Assembly: GCF_022647505.1 (NCBI RefSeq)
Contig: NZ_CP071409.1
Span: 1,922,001 to 1,986,000, forward strand
Direction: 5' to 3'
Source: [Pantoea] beijingensis
GTDB taxonomy: Bacteria; Pseudomonadota; Gammaproteobacteria; Enterobacterales; Enterobacteriaceae
DNA: 64,000 nt
Translations under genes and position numbers: made by a program
Part shown: piece after piece, positions 11,388-21,187 of the stretch
Layout of the letters: every line of letters begins with the position of its first letter
How positions within the stretch are numbered: position 1 is the first letter of the stretch
Notes under the pieces: model-generated
The model's input: only the letters and a program-made list of their open reading frames with translations
The model's database searches: none
What the model was told of the DNA's origin: nothing

Positions 11388-11838
11388 TTGTGATTGACGA
11401 TAAAACCCCTATTCTGTTTAAGGGCGTTTATTATTTTTCAGTAAATGAAACGTGCATCACATGTTTCCTTATCGTTATTCATTAAATGAGAAACGGTACA
11501 CATTTTTAAACGGACGTCTTTGCAGCATGCCAAAAGTATTCCCATAATCAAGCTGTACAAAGCGGCAAATCACAGCAGGGATAAGGGAAAGAGGGCGATA
11601 ATAGTCTTGTTTTTTGTGGTGCTAATTTGGTGCTGTTATCTGATAATTTGAGTTAATGTTTAATTAATATTTAATATGCAAGTTTACGTTTAATGATAAA
11701 TCTTCACGCTACACATAAATTAAGTTTTACCGTTTCGCCAAACAAATAACTGGATTTTTAGCGATAAAGTGATTAGGATTATTCTCATATTCCAATTCAC
11801 GTTAACGACTACGTAATGAGAGTGGTTATCACAAAGCT
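11388..11838. other. AT-rich intergenic region before ymiA
   Basis: About 450 bases without a supported gene. The stretch 11630-11760 is strongly AT-rich. It presumably contains the promoter of the ymiA group. I found no RNA gene or repeat that I could recognise. Confidence 0.4.
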
Positions 11839-11991
11839 ATGATTACAAGATTAAGTATCCAGTCCGTTGTTGAAACAGAAACAACCAAAACCAGGCGCAT
11901 TGTTAGCACTCGCCGTAAGGCATGGCTCGCGGCATTTGCTATCTCAGGACTGTTTTGGGTTGTCGTTGCACTCATCATTTGGCATTTGTGA
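11839..11991 (+). CDS. ymiA: YmiA family small membrane protein
   Basis: A 50-residue protein with a basic N-terminal half (TRRIVSTRRKAW) and one predicted membrane helix at about residues 29-49 (LAAFAISGLFWVVVALIIW). The RKAWLA…LFWVVVAL segment matches E. coli YmiA, found in the same place between cysB and acnA. Its function is unknown. The next small gene starts nine bases after its stop, so they are probably cotranscribed. Confidence 0.82.
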   Translation: MITRLSIQSVVETETTKTRRIVSTRRKAWLAAFAISGLFWVVVALIIWHL

Positions 11992-12000
11992 GGTTAACTC

Positions 12001-12168
12001 ATGTCGGAACAGGTAATGATCGCTAAGCAAAAAAATGTGTGTGAAATGCAACCGTGCTGTTATCCGCAAAGCCCGGTTACCGATGAAACTATCATTCCTG
12101 CGTCGTGGGAGCTTAGCGAACCGCAGCGGAATTTTATTGAATCGATGGTAGAAAATAAAAATCAGTAA
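12001..12168 (+). CDS. Small protein downstream of ymiA (YciX position)
   Basis: A 55-residue frame starting MSEQVMIAKQKN, with a cysteine pair in EMQPCCYPQ and the motif PASWELSEPQRNFIES. It lies nine bases after ymiA, in the position and with the length of E. coli yciX, but I could not align the two from memory, so no symbol is given. No membrane helix or signal peptide is visible. Tight linkage to ymiA is the main support that it is expressed. Confidence 0.6.
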   Translation: MSEQVMIAKQKNVCEMQPCCYPQSPVTDETIIPASWELSEPQRNFIESMVENKNQ

Positions 12169-12363
12169 TAATCACCTCATTTTCAATTTGCGCTAAGCCG
12201 ATTCCGCAACGCAATATCATCAATGACTTAATCAGTATCCGTTATCCCAGTTAAGACAACATCAAATGTTGTTACCCTTTTCCAATCTTAAATAAACTAA
12301 TCAATTCGAGGTGATTTGATTAGTGGTATAACGCCACGGCCATAAGGTCTGAGCGAGGTAATA

Positions 12364-12450
12364 ATGAATCTTATTAAAATTTCATGGCTGAGCACTTTCC
12401 TCTTTTCTTTTATTGTCTGGGCAAGTGCGGCATGGATAATAATGCAGTAA
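12364..12450 (+). CDS. YmiC-like single-helix microprotein
   Basis: A 28-residue frame with GAGGT nine to five bases before its ATG. The sequence is almost wholly one membrane helix (ISWLSTFLFSFIVWASAAWI) after a short N-terminus. E. coli ymiC, a verified 31-residue microprotein, sits in the same position upstream of acnA and has the same WSW…FW…LWII pattern. A terminator directly follows the stop, which supports a real transcription unit. Function unknown. Confidence 0.65.
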   Translation: MNLIKISWLSTFLFSFIVWASAAWIIMQ

Positions 12451-12468
12451 AAATGCATCTATATTAAT

Positions 12469-12507
12469 AAAGCGCCTTGGTTAAGTTTTTATCCGGGGCG
12501 CTTTTGT
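12469..12507 (+). terminator. Terminator after the ymiC-like gene
   Basis: AAAGCGCC (12469-12476) pairs with GGGCGCTTT (12496-12504) across a 19-base loop and is followed by TTGTTTT. It separates the microprotein gene from the acnA promoter region. Confidence 0.65.
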
Positions 12508-12637
12508 TTTAAAAGAATGTTAGAACTCTTGTCATTTTGTGTTGCAATCAAAACGTTACCTCTAATTTGTACTATCTTTAATGCTGACCTTGTATTTACT
12601 CAGGTTATTGTTAAAAGCAGAATAAAAAGGAGGAGCT

Positions 12638-15310
12638 ATGTCGTCTACCCTACGCCAAATCAGCCAGCATACGTTGGAAGTGGAAGGGCGGTATTACCGC
12701 TATTACAGCCTGCCCCGCGCTGCCCAGCAGCTTGGTGATATTGCCCGCTTACCTAAATCGATGAAAGTATTGTTGGAAAACCTTCTGCGCTGGCAGGACG
12801 AAAGTTCGGTGACGACAGAGGATATTCATGCACTGGCTGGCTGGCTGGAAAATGCCCATGCCGACAGAGAAATTGCCTACCGTCCGGCGCGCGTGTTAAT
12901 GCAGGATTTTACCGGCGTACCCGCAGTTGTTGACCTTGCCGCAATGCGCGAAGCCGTTAAGCGGCTGGGCGGCGATGTGAATAAAGTTAATCCACTTTCC
13001 CCCGTCGATTTGGTCATCGATCATTCGGTTACTGTCGATCATTTCGGTGATGATGATGCTTTTGAAGAAAATGTTCGCCTGGAAATGGAGCGTAATCATG
13101 AGCGTTATGTTTTCCTGCGTTGGGGGCAAAAAGCATTTAACCAGTTTCGTGTTGTCCCGCCTGGAACGGGTATTTGTCACCAGGTGAACCTGGAATACCT
13201 TGGCCAGTCTATATGGCATGAAGTACAGGATGGCCATGAAGTTGCCTATCCGGATACTTTGGTGGGTACTGATTCTCATACCACAATGATTAATGCACTT
13301 GGCGTACTGGGGTGGGGGGTCGGCGGTATTGAGGCGGAAGCGGCGATGCTCGGCCAGCCAGTATCAATGCTCATCCCTGACGTGGTAGGTTTCAAACTTT
13401 CCGGCAAACTGCGCCCCGGGATCACTGCAACAGATTTAGTTTTGACCGTGACGCAAATGCTGCGTAAACACGGTGTTGTCGGTAAATTTGTCGAATTCTA
13501 TGGGGATGGACTTAGCGATCTTCCGCTGGCCGATCGGGCAACTATTGCCAATATGGCACCCGAATATGGTGCAACGTGCGGTTTTTTCCCGGTTGATGAT
13601 ATCACCCTTGGCTATATGAAGCTGACAGGCCGTAGCACTGAGCAGGTCGCCCTCGTAGAGGCCTATACCAAAGCGCAGGGAATGTGGCGGAATCCTGGCG
13701 ATGAGCCCGTGTTTACCAGCTCGCTGGCGCTTGATATGAGCACGGTTGAGGCCAGCCTTGCCGGGCCAAAACGGCCACAGGACCGGGTATCATTGGGCGA
13801 CGTGCCGCGTGCGTTCCAGCAAAGTAATCAACTCGAGGTCAATCAGGCACAGAAACCTCATAAAGCGATTAATTACAGCGATAAGGGACAACAGCATCAA
13901 TTAACGGATGGTGCGGTAGTGATCGCGGCAATTACGTCCTGTACCAATACATCAAATCCCAGTGTATTAATGGCCGCGGGCTTACTGGCCAAAAAAGCGG
14001 TATTGCTGGGGCTGACGCGAAAACCCTGGGTTAAAGCCTCGCTTGCGCCCGGTTCAAAAGTGGTTTCTGACTATCTCGCCGTAGCGCGACTGACGCCATA
14101 TCTGGATAAACTTGGCTTTAATCTGGTGGGTTACGGTTGTACAACCTGTATTGGTAACTCCGGCCCGTTGCCAGCCGCGATTGAAGGCGCGATTAAAGAG
14201 GGTGACTTAACCGTAGGTGCGGTGCTTTCCGGGAACCGCAACTTTGAAGGGCGCATTCACCCTTATGTGAAAACCAATTGGTTGGCTTCTCCACCACTGG
14301 TGGTTGCTTATGCGCTAGCAGGGAATATGAATATTAACCTGCAAACTGAGCCGCTGGGTGAAGATAAAACCGGTAAGCCAGTCTATCTCCAGGATATCTG
14401 GCCTACGCCGGAAGAGATTGCAGAGGCGGTTCAGCAGGTTTCTACCGATATGTTCCGTAAGGAATATGCTGAAGTCTTCGAAGGTACGCCGGAATGGCAG
14501 CAGATTAAAGTGAGTGAGGCAGCGACTTACGATTGGGATGACGGTTCAACTTATATTCGCCTTTCACCGTTTTTCGACGATATGGGTAAAACGCCCAAAC
14601 CTGTAGAAGATATTAAAGGCGCTCGGGTGTTGGCAATGCTGGGTGACTCGGTCACGACCGACCATATTTCTCCTGCCGGCAATATCAAAGCAGAGAGCCC
14701 CGCGGGGCGCTATTTGCTGGGGCACGGTGTTGAACGCGGCGAGTTTAACTCATACGGCTCAAGACGCGGCAATCATGAAGTGATGATGCGTGGTACTTTC
14801 GCCAACATTCGTATTCGTAACGAAATGGTTCCGGGCATTGAGGGTGGCGTAACGCGTTATATCCCGGGCAATAAGCAGCTTGATATTTATGATGCGGCTA
14901 TGCAATACCAGCAGGATGGGGTGCCACTGGCTGTTATCGCAGGCAAAGAGTACGGCTCTGGGTCAAGTCGGGACTGGGCTGCTAAAGGCCCTCGCTTACT
15001 GGGCGTTCGGGTAGTCATTGCTGAATCATTTGAACGTATTCATCGTTCAAATTTGATCGGTATGGGGATCCTGCCACTGGAGTTTCCACAGGGCGTTACG
15101 CGTAAGACACTCGGCCTGAGCGGAGATGAACAAATTGATGTGGAAAATTTGATGCAGTTGAAGGCAGGGGGCACGGTTAAAGTTACACTAACGTATGCCG
15201 ATGGTCGCCGGGAAACACTGGATACCCGCTGCCGTATCGATACAGGTAACGAACTTACCTATTATCGTAATGATGGCATCTTACATTACGTCATCCGCAA
15301 TATGTTATGA
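12638..15310 (+). CDS. acnA: Aconitate hydratase A
   Basis: AcnA interconverts citrate and isocitrate and is the stress- and stationary-phase aconitase; its apo form can bind mRNA in E. coli. The [4Fe-4S] cysteine ligands are visible in SCTNTSNP and [12 protein letters not shown], and the C-terminal swivel domain carries [17 protein letters not shown]. Length is 890 residues (E. coli 891). A strong AAGGAGGAG precedes ATG 12638. The gene converges on ribA with a shared terminator between them. Confidence 0.97.
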   Translation: MSSTLRQISQHTLEVEGRYYRYYSLPRAAQQLGDIARLPKSMKVLLENLLRWQDESSVTTEDIHALAGWLENAHADREIAYRPARVLMQDFTGVPAVVDLAAMREAVKRLGGDVNKVNPLSPVDLVIDHSVTVDHFGDDDAFEENVRLEMERNHERYVFLRWGQKAFNQFRVVPPGTGICHQVNLEYLGQSIWHEVQDGHEVAYPDTLVGTDSHTTMINALGVLGWGVGGIEAEAAMLGQPVSMLIPDVVGFKLSGKLRPGITATDLVLTVTQMLRKHGVVGKFVEFYGDGLSDLPLADRATIANMAPEYGATCGFFPVDDITLGYMKLTGRSTEQVALVEAYTKAQGMWRNPGDEPVFTSSLALDMSTVEASLAGPKRPQDRVSLGDVPRAFQQSNQLEVNQAQKPHKAINYSDKGQQHQLTDGAVVIAAITSCTNTSNPSVLMAAGLLAKKAVLLGLTRKPWVKASLAPGSKVVSDYLAVARLTPYLDKLGFNLVGYGCTTCIGNSGPLPAAIEGAIKEGDLTVGAVLSGNRNFEGRIHPYVKTNWLASPPLVVAYALAGNMNINLQTEPLGEDKTGKPVYLQDIWPTPEEIAEAVQQVSTDMFRKEYAEVFEGTPEWQQIKVSEAATYDWDDGSTYIRLSPFFDDMGKTPKPVEDIKGARVLAMLGDSVTTDHISPAGNIKAESPAGRYLLGHGVERGEFNSYGSRRGNHEVMMRGTFANIRIRNEMVPGIEGGVTRYIPGNKQLDIYDAAMQYQQDGVPLAVIAGKEYGSGSSRDWAAKGPRLLGVRVVIAESFERIHRSNLIGMGILPLEFPQGVTRKTLGLSGDEQIDVENLMQLKAGGTVKVTLTYADGRRETLDTRCRIDTGNELTYYRNDGILHYVIRNML

Positions 15311-15344
15311 CCGATCGATAGCGACGGTTGGGCAATAAAACTAA

Positions 15345-15385
15345 AACGGGCCGAAACCTGGTAACAGAAGACGGCCCGTTAGATT
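15345..15385. terminator. Bidirectional terminator between acnA and ribA
   Basis: AACGGGCC (15345-15352) and CGGCCCGTT (15372-15380) form a stem with A residues before and T-rich sequence after, so it can act on both converging transcripts. Confidence 0.75.
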
Positions 15386-15392
15386 TTGAATA

Positions 15393-15986
15393 TTAAGACT
15401 TGGGCAGCAAATGCCCCATCTTAGCGGCCTTGGTATCAAGGTAATGCGCATTCTCCGGATTACGGCCAACGACTAACGGCACGCGCTCCACGATGTTTAT
15501 GCCGGCTTCGCTCAGAATCTCAACTTTACGCGGATTATTGGTCAGCAGACGGACCTCGTTAATGCTCAATAATTTAAACATGTCCGCGCACAGCGTGAAA
15601 TCACGTTCGTCAGCTGCAAAGCCGAGTTGATGATTTGCCTCAACCGTATCGTAGCCTTTATCCTGAAGCGCGTAGGCGCGGATCTTATTGAGTAAACCAA
15701 TATTGCGACCTTCCTGCCGGTGATAAAGCAGCACCCCGCGGCCTGCTTCCGCAATCGCGGTGATTGCGGCTTCCAATTGAAAACCGCAATCACAACGTAA
15801 GCTGAACAGCGCATCACCGGTCAAACACTCGGAATGTACACGAGCCAGTACAGGCTCACTATCCGTAATATCACCATAAACCAGTGCAAGGTGGTCATGG
15901 CCCGTGGCCAATTCTTCAAAACCGACCATGAGGAAATCGCCCCATGGCGTTGGCAGTTTGGCTTCTGCCACCCGTTTAAGCTGCAT
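15393..15986 (-). CDS. ribA: GTP cyclohydrolase II
   Basis: RibA opens GTP to give 2,5-diamino-6-ribosylamino-pyrimidinone phosphate, the first step of riboflavin synthesis. The zinc ligands are in [18 protein letters not shown] and the catalytic segment is [13 protein letters not shown] 15986 gives [16 protein letters not shown] and 197 residues, like E. coli (196), with GGAGAG seven bases upstream; an in-frame ATG at 16025 would add 13 residues with no homology. No FMN riboswitch is seen upstream. Confidence 0.95.
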   Translation of the reverse strand: MQLKRVAEAKLPTPWGDFLMVGFEELATGHDHLALVYGDITDSEPVLARVHSECLTGDALFSLRCDCGFQLEAAITAIAEAGRGVLLYHRQEGRNIGLLNKIRAYALQDKGYDTVEANHQLGFAADERDFTLCADMFKLLSINEVRLLTNNPRKVEILSEAGINIVERVPLVVGRNPENAHYLDTKAAKMGHLLPKS

Positions 15987-16324
15987 GTGACTCTCCAGAA
16001 CCATCATTTGTTGCGCTATCGTCATGGTAGCGCGGTGTCAGCAACCTGACTGAAAAAACATCCTGTACCTGTGACACTTCTCGTTGCTGGCGAAATGCAC
16101 CCGCTCCACTGGATAAACCTGCGTACGTGTTTGACATTATCGCCTTACCACAATCGGAATTATTTAGTGAGTATTTTGCCACAACCAGGGCGTTGCCGGG
16201 TAATGTGTATCCCCGATTGTAGTGATCCAGCACGATTATCCAAGTGTAAATCGTTATGTTATTATTTTTTATACTAATATTAGATGAAGTTTGGCTCAAT
16301 TACAGTTAACGGCTAGGATGAATA
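15987..16324. other. ribA–pgpB intergenic region
   Basis: About 340 bases between two divergent genes. It should contain both promoters. Beyond an AT-rich block at 16254-16290 just upstream of pgpB nothing could be assigned. Confidence 0.4.
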
Positions 16325-17095
16325 ATGCTTGATATTGCGAAGCGCACGCTGCCCGGCGCATTGTTATTACTTATTATGCCCGTTTCACTGTGGATTTCAG
16401 GCTGGAAATGGCAGCCTGGCGAGAGTGGGGTATTTTTGCATGGGTTGTACTGGGTGACCGAAACCGTGACACGCCCATGGGGAATTCTAACCAGTGCTAT
16501 TCTTTGCGCCTGGTTTTTATGGTGCTTGCGATTCCGCCTCCAACCTGCAATTTTCCTGCTAATTATCATGGTCGCCGCTATCATTGCCGGACAATATACC
16601 AAGTCATTTATTAAAGAGCATGTGCAGGAGCCGCGGCCTTACGTGTTGTGGCTGGAAAAGACCCATGGAATTAATGAAGACGCCTTCTATGCGCTGAAGC
16701 GGAAAGCGCGTGGCGAAATGGTCACACAATTAATCGCGGATGATTCACATTTGCCGCGCTGGCTTAAAAGGCATTGGGCTTTCGAGACCGGATTCGCGTT
16801 TCCTTCTGGTCATACGCTCTTTGCTGCCAGTTGGGCATTATTAGGCGTGGGACTGCTTTGGCCAAGGCGGCATGTCAAAACGGTAATAGTGTTGCTGATA
16901 TGGGCGACAGCGGTTATGGGCAGTAGAGTATTATTGGGGATGCATTGGCCGCGTGATTTGGTTGTTGCCACTCTTATCAGTTGGCTGCTGGTTACTGTAG
17001 CGACCTGGCTGGCGCAATGCGTTTGCGGGCCACTTAGCATCCGGCCACAAGAACAGGGTGAAATTAAGCAGCGAGAAGATGAAGGGGCAAAATGA
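16325..17095 (+). CDS. pgpB: Phosphatidylglycerophosphatase B (PAP2 family)
   Basis: An inner-membrane PAP2 phosphatase acting on phosphatidylglycerol phosphate and undecaprenyl pyrophosphate. The three PAP2 signature motifs are present: KEHVQEPRP (residues about 98-106), PSGHTLF and the catalytic histidine region RVLLGMHWPRD. Several hydrophobic helices fit the six-helix topology. Length is 256 residues against 254 in E. coli. AGGA precedes ATG 16325. It lies upstream of lapA-lapB as in E. coli. Confidence 0.93.
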   Translation: MLDIAKRTLPGALLLLIMPVSLWISGWKWQPGESGVFLHGLYWVTETVTRPWGILTSAILCAWFLWCLRFRLQPAIFLLIIMVAAIIAGQYTKSFIKEHVQEPRPYVLWLEKTHGINEDAFYALKRKARGEMVTQLIADDSHLPRWLKRHWAFETGFAFPSGHTLFAASWALLGVGLLWPRRHVKTVIVLLIWATAVMGSRVLLGMHWPRDLVVATLISWLLVTVATWLAQCVCGPLSIRPQEQGEIKQREDEGAK

Positions 17096-17364
17096 TTGTA
17101 AATGGCAGTCGTTGCCCCCATAACACTCATTATTGTGACGGTAACAGGCTAAGGAGCAGCCGGTATGCCATTTATTCTGAATGTTATCACTCTCATATTT
17201 TGACTTGGGGTAGTGAGAGAGACTGCGTGAGTAGCGTGCCTGGATATTGAGTCGGCGCGGTTGTTATCTTCGTATAACCCGAATAATTTAAGGCATATCA
17301 TGCAGCATCCCTTCAATTTTTTTGGCATAATTCTTTTGGTTAACACCAAATTATGGGACGAAAT

Positions 17365-17673
17365 GTGAAATATTTGCTGATCTTTATATTGGTTTTAGTG
17401 ATTTTCGTCATCTCGGTGACGCTCGGTGCGCATAACGATCAGATTGTTTCTTTCAATTACCTGCTTGCGCAGGGTGAGTACCGTGTATCGACGCTTGTGG
17501 CAACACTTTTTGCCGTTGGCTTTTTGCTTGGCTGGGCCGTTTGTGGCCTGTTTTGGCTCCGCGTGAGAGTAACGTTGGCGCATTCACAGCGTAAATTAAA
17601 ACGTCTCCAGCAGCAGTTGGGGCAGGCGGAAGAGTCAGTGACAGTGTCACAGACTTCTGCCGTTAAGGAATAA
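17365..17673 (+). CDS. lapA: Lipopolysaccharide assembly protein A
   Basis: LapA is a small inner-membrane partner of LapB in the control of LPS synthesis. It has two membrane helices (residues about 2-20 and 43-64) and a C-terminal coiled-coil tail. GTG at 17365 is chosen over ATG 17353 because it gives KYLLIFILVLVIFVISVTLGA with 102 residues, exactly the E. coli length, and GGGA sits at a workable distance. lapB starts seven bases after its stop. Confidence 0.92.
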   Translation: MKYLLIFILVLVIFVISVTLGAHNDQIVSFNYLLAQGEYRVSTLVATLFAVGFLLGWAVCGLFWLRVRVTLAHSQRKLKRLQQQLGQAEESVTVSQTSAVKE

Positions 17674-17679
17674 TCACAC

Positions 17680-18849
17680 ATGTTGGAACTGCTGTTTCTG
17701 TTATTACCCGTCGCTGCCGCCTATGGTTGGTATATGGGGCGCAGGAGTGCGCAGCAGGATAAACAACAGGAGGCCAGTCGCTTATCTCGCGATTACGTGA
17801 CCGGCGTAAATTTCCTGCTTTCAGATCAGCAGGATAAAGCCGTTGATCTGTTTCTTGATATGCTCAAAGAGGACAGCGGAACCGTTGAAGCACACCTTAC
17901 ACTCGGTAACTTATTCCGTTCTCGTGGGGAAGTTGATCGGGCGATCCGTATTCATCAGTCATTAATGGAAAGCGCCTCGCTGACCTATGACCAGCGGCTG
18001 CTGGCGATACAGCAACTTGGGCGTGATTACATGGCTGCTGGCCTCTACGATCGTGCCGAAGATATGTTTGGTCAATTGGTGGACGAAACGGATTTCCGCA
18101 CCAGCGCCCTGCAGCAATTGTTGCTGATTCATCAGTCAACCAGCGACTGGCAGAAAGCCATTGATGTAGCTGAGCGGCTGGTTAAGCTCGGCAAAAACCA
18201 GCAAAAAATGGAGATTGCCCACTTTTATTGTGAGCTGGCATTACAGGCGATGGGAAGTGACGATCTTGATCGTGCCATGAACCTGTTGAAAAAGGGCGAA
18301 GCAGCCGATCGGCAAAGTGCTCGAATCTCAATCATGATGGGCCGTATTTTGATGGCTCAAGGCGATTATTCGCGCGCTGTTGATCATCTGCAACGCGTTA
18401 TTGAACAAGATAAAGAATTAGTCAGTGAAACTCTGGCGATGCTAGAAACCTGCTACCAGAGGCTTAATCAGCCACAAGCGTGGGCTCATTATCTGAAACG
18501 TTGCGTTGAAGAGAACACAGGGGCAGCGGCTGAGCTTTATTTGTCGGATATACTTGAGCGCGAAGAGGGCGCAGAAGTCGCTCAGGTGTATATTAATCGC
18601 CAGCTTCAGCGTCATCCCACTATGCGTGTCTTCCACCGCTTAATGGATTTTCACCTGCATGAGGCTGAAGATGGCAGAGCAAAAGAGAGCCTGATGGTGC
18701 TGCGTGACATGGTGGGCGAGCAAATCCGTACGAAGCCTCGCTATCGCTGCCAGAAATGCGGGTTTACCGCCCATGCACTTTACTGGCATTGTCCATCATG
18801 TCGGGCCTGGTCCTCCGTGAAGCCAATCCGTGGGTTAGACGGGCAGTAA
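17680..18849 (+). CDS. lapB: Lipopolysaccharide assembly protein B
   Basis: LapB is a membrane-anchored adaptor that delivers LpxC to FtsH and so sets LPS synthesis. An N-terminal anchor (residues 1-19), a series of TPR repeats (about 35-330) and a C-terminal rubredoxin-like metal site with CQKC and CPSC (about 357-374) are all visible. It has 389 residues, the E. coli length. It is the second gene of the lapAB pair. Confidence 0.96.
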   Translation: MLELLFLLLPVAAAYGWYMGRRSAQQDKQQEASRLSRDYVTGVNFLLSDQQDKAVDLFLDMLKEDSGTVEAHLTLGNLFRSRGEVDRAIRIHQSLMESASLTYDQRLLAIQQLGRDYMAAGLYDRAEDMFGQLVDETDFRTSALQQLLLIHQSTSDWQKAIDVAERLVKLGKNQQKMEIAHFYCELALQAMGSDDLDRAMNLLKKGEAADRQSARISIMMGRILMAQGDYSRAVDHLQRVIEQDKELVSETLAMLETCYQRLNQPQAWAHYLKRCVEENTGAAAELYLSDILEREEGAEVAQVYINRQLQRHPTMRVFHRLMDFHLHEAEDGRAKESLMVLRDMVGEQIRTKPRYRCQKCGFTAHALYWHCPSCRAWSSVKPIRGLDGQ

Positions 18850-19151
18850 ATAAATTCTCGCGGTGATTTTCTTCCCTGAATTTAAGGATGTCTCCGCGTG
18901 AAGATAGCGGCCAGTGATTTACCTTCATTGGCAGTATTCCCTTTCATCTTAGTTACAACATACAAATTAATATCAAAAATAGTTACGCCCCCTTAGCGAC
19001 AGAAAATCCTTCGCTTAGCAGCCAGTCGCGCGAATTAAGGCGCAAGCGGATAAACTCCCGGTATCGCTGTAAACTTAGGGCGGGCAAGGGTAGAATGCTT
19101 GCCGTTTATCCTATGCGCCGCGCCGGTGCTTCACTGTCAAAGGGTTATCTT
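18850..19151. other. lapB–pyrF intergenic region
   Basis: Around 300 bases holding the pyrF promoter. The inverted repeat GGCAAG (19083-19088) and CTTGCC (19098-19103) lies about 50 bases before the pyrF start and could form a leader hairpin. Nothing else was assigned. Confidence 0.4.
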
Positions 19152-19871
19152 ATGCCATCCCCCCAAACTGTAACCGACTCGCCGATACTGGTAGCGCTGG
19201 ATTATGCGAACCGCGAAAGTGCAATGGCCTTTGTTGACCGTATCGATCCTGCGTCTTGCCGTCTGAAAGTCGGCAAAGAAATGTTTACGTTATTTGGCCC
19301 GCAGTTCGTCCGTGAACTGCAAGGGCGTGGTTTTGATATTTTTCTCGACCTGAAATTTCATGATATTCCTAATACTGCCGCTCATGCCGTAGCAGCTGCG
19401 GCGGATTTAGGTGTCTGGATGGTCAATGTACACGCAAGCGGGGGAACCCGAATGATGACGGCAGCGCGAGAGGCGTTAATGCCCTTTGGCAAGGATGCTC
19501 CGTTATTGATAGCCGTTACGGTATTAACCAGCATGGAGGCTGAAGACTTGCGAGATATTGGCATTACGGCCGCTCCCGCTGACCATGCCGAACGTCTGGC
19601 ACAGCTGGCGCATCAGTGCGGACTGGATGGTGTCGTTTGTTCCGCTCAGGAAGCGCGAAGGTTCAAAACCGCTATCGGGCAGGATTTTAAATTGGTCACC
19701 CCAGGAATCCGCCCCACAGGCAGTAACATTGGCGATCAGCGCCGCATTATGACGCCGGTTGAAGCGCAGCGGGCTGGCGTTGATTATATGGTCATCGGGC
19801 GTCCGATTACGCAGGCTGCTGAACCAGCTACTGCGCTGCAGGATATCCTGGCAACATTGCAGGGGGCGTAA
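19152..19871 (+). CDS. pyrF: Orotidine 5'-phosphate decarboxylase
   Basis: PyrF makes UMP from OMP, the last step of de novo pyrimidine synthesis. The catalytic tetrad segment [10 protein letters not shown] and the phosphate-binding GIRPTGSN are intact. ATG 19152 with AAGGG upstream gives 239 residues; the alternative at 19095 adds an unrelated N-terminus. Its TAA overlaps the ATG of yciH (TAATG), indicating coupled translation. Confidence 0.95.
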   Translation: MPSPQTVTDSPILVALDYANRESAMAFVDRIDPASCRLKVGKEMFTLFGPQFVRELQGRGFDIFLDLKFHDIPNTAAHAVAAAADLGVWMVNVHASGGTRMMTAAREALMPFGKDAPLLIAVTVLTSMEAEDLRDIGITAAPADHAERLAQLAHQCGLDGVVCSAQEARRFKTAIGQDFKLVTPGIRPTGSNIGDQRRIMTPVEAQRAGVDYMVIGRPITQAAEPATALQDILATLQGA

Positions 19872-20197
19872 TGAAAGTGGAAAACAACCGTCTGGTCTAT
19901 TCCACCGAGAGCGGTCGCATTGAGCAGCCTAAAGCCAGCATCGCTCGGCCCAAAGGTGATGGCATCGTACGAATCCAACGGCAAACCAGCGGACGTAAGG
20001 GAAAAGGGGTTTGTCTGATCACTGGCATTGACCTGGATGACGTGGAATTGACAAAACTGGCTGCAGAATTGAAGAAAAAATGCGGTTGTGGAGGCGCGCT
20101 GAAGGATGGCATTATCGAAATTCAGGGTGATAAACGTGACCTGCTCAAATCTCTGCTGGAAGCGAAAGGCATGAAGGTAAAACTGGCCGGTGGATAA
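19871..20197 (+). CDS. yciH: YciH, SUI1/eIF1-like translation factor homologue
   Basis: A 108-residue protein of the SUI1 (eIF1) family, which in bacteria can affect start-site selection in vitro. The SUI1 core is clear: IRIQRQTSGRKGKG, ITGVDLDD-type segment, LKKKCGCGG and IEIQGDKRD. The length is identical to E. coli YciH. It is translationally coupled to pyrF. Confidence 0.95.
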   Translation: MKVENNRLVYSTESGRIEQPKASIARPKGDGIVRIQRQTSGRKGKGVCLITGIDLDDVELTKLAAELKKKCGCGGALKDGIIEIQGDKRDLLKSLLEAKGMKVKLAGG

Positions 20198-20200
20198 TTG

Positions 20201-20260
20201 AAAAAGCCGTGGAACTGAATTCGCGTCTCAACCAGACAACCGGATTCAGATACCACGGCC
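20201..20260 (-). terminator. osmB terminator (long hairpin)
   Basis: GCCGTGG (20206-20212) pairs with CCACGGC (20253-20259), with a second stem CTGAAT/ATTCAG inside. In the minus direction it is followed by five U residues (20205-20201), so it ends osmB; it also lies just after the converging yciH. Confidence 0.75.
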
Positions 20261-20311
20261 TTAGATAAGTAGATGCGCTGCGCTAGCCGGAATATTATTA
20301 TTGTTGAATCT

Positions 20312-20530
20312 TTATTTACTTATCTGGTGGCCGATAATACCACCAACCGCGGCACCACCAAGAGTTCCCAGCCCACTTCCATTTGTCAGAACAGAGCCAC
20401 CGATTGCACCGGCACCTGCACCAATCGCAGTATTACGATCGCGCTTTGACCAATTTGAACAGGCGCTTAATGACAGCACGAATGTTACGGCCAGAACGGC
20501 TGCGGTAATACGCTTGGCATTGATTGACAT
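20312..20530 (-). CDS. osmB: Osmotically inducible lipoprotein B
   Basis: A small lipoprotein of 72 residues, same length as E. coli OsmB. The signal peptide ends in the lipobox LSAC (Cys near residue 24), and the mature part is a glycine-zipper membrane segment (AIGAGAGAIGGSV and GGAAVGGIIG). E. coli OsmB is induced by osmotic stress through RpoS and Rcs; whether that holds here was not tested. AAGGAG precedes ATG 20530. Confidence 0.93.
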   Translation of the reverse strand: MSINAKRITAAVLAVTFVLSLSACSNWSKRDRNTAIGAGAGAIGGSVLTNGSGLGTLGGAAVGGIIGHQISK

Positions 20531-21052
20531 AATAACAACTCCTTTCTAGTTTCCAGCAGAGACAACTCTTTCATTATAGTTGCCATTCCCTGCGCGTGGG
20601 TCCACTTACTGTTTCTTTACCTTAGCCTGATATCTCTGCTACATCGGCAGTAGGGATGTCAGCGCCAATCGTTATCGTACGCACAAGCGCGTAAAGCTAT
20701 CCCCCATCCTTTCCCGTTTACACTTGCAAAAGACGCGTCAGATAGAAAGCAAGCTAACTATTACGTGGTTGGCTATTACGTAAGGATATTGTAGTGAGTT
20801 GGACACTTTCTTACAGGTTAAAAACTCCTAATTCTTCTGGTTAAAAAACCATCATGGCACAAAAGGTACAGGGTGATATGCGTGCTTCAGCGCGGTTATC
20901 GTTTTTTTTTTGCGTGAAGAGGATATCAGGCTGAAAGCCTCTGTATGTGTGCGGTGTATGAAAAACGTAAGAGACGGCATTCAGAGAAAAGTGAACTTTT
21001 CTGATGATAACCCTGAGCATTCATCAAAATAATGAAATTAACTACCTTTTAA
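20531..21052. other. osmB–kdgT intergenic region
   Basis: Over 500 bases between divergent genes. A run of ten T at 20911-20920 is not preceded by a convincing stem. No ORF with a family signature and no known RNA were found. The kdgT end of the region carries the operator listed separately. Confidence 0.4.
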
Positions 21053-21071
21053 AATGAAACGATGTTTCAAA
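21052..21071 (+). promoter_or_regulatory. Putative KdgR operator upstream of kdgT
   Basis: TGAAAC (21055-21060), GAT, GTTTCA (21064-21069) is a perfect 6-3-6 palindrome in an AAA-rich context, resembling the KdgR box that controls pectin and ketodeoxygluconate genes in soft-rot and plant-associated enterobacteria. It lies about 120 bases before kdgT. Regulation by KdgR is inferred; the regulator gene is not in this window. Confidence 0.7.
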
Positions 21072-21187
21072 AACAAGCTGGCGATCACTTTTCTTACTTT
21101 ATTTTAACGTTATCTTTCTCTCACTCGCTATTGGGGCAACTGCACATAAACACTGTTTCGTCTTACTCATATGAGGTGAAAGGCACC

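Noticed and set aside
20911-20920. Run of ten T, considered as a terminator of an unknown RNA
   Set aside because: No stable stem precedes it; the possible pairing puts the T run in the loop.
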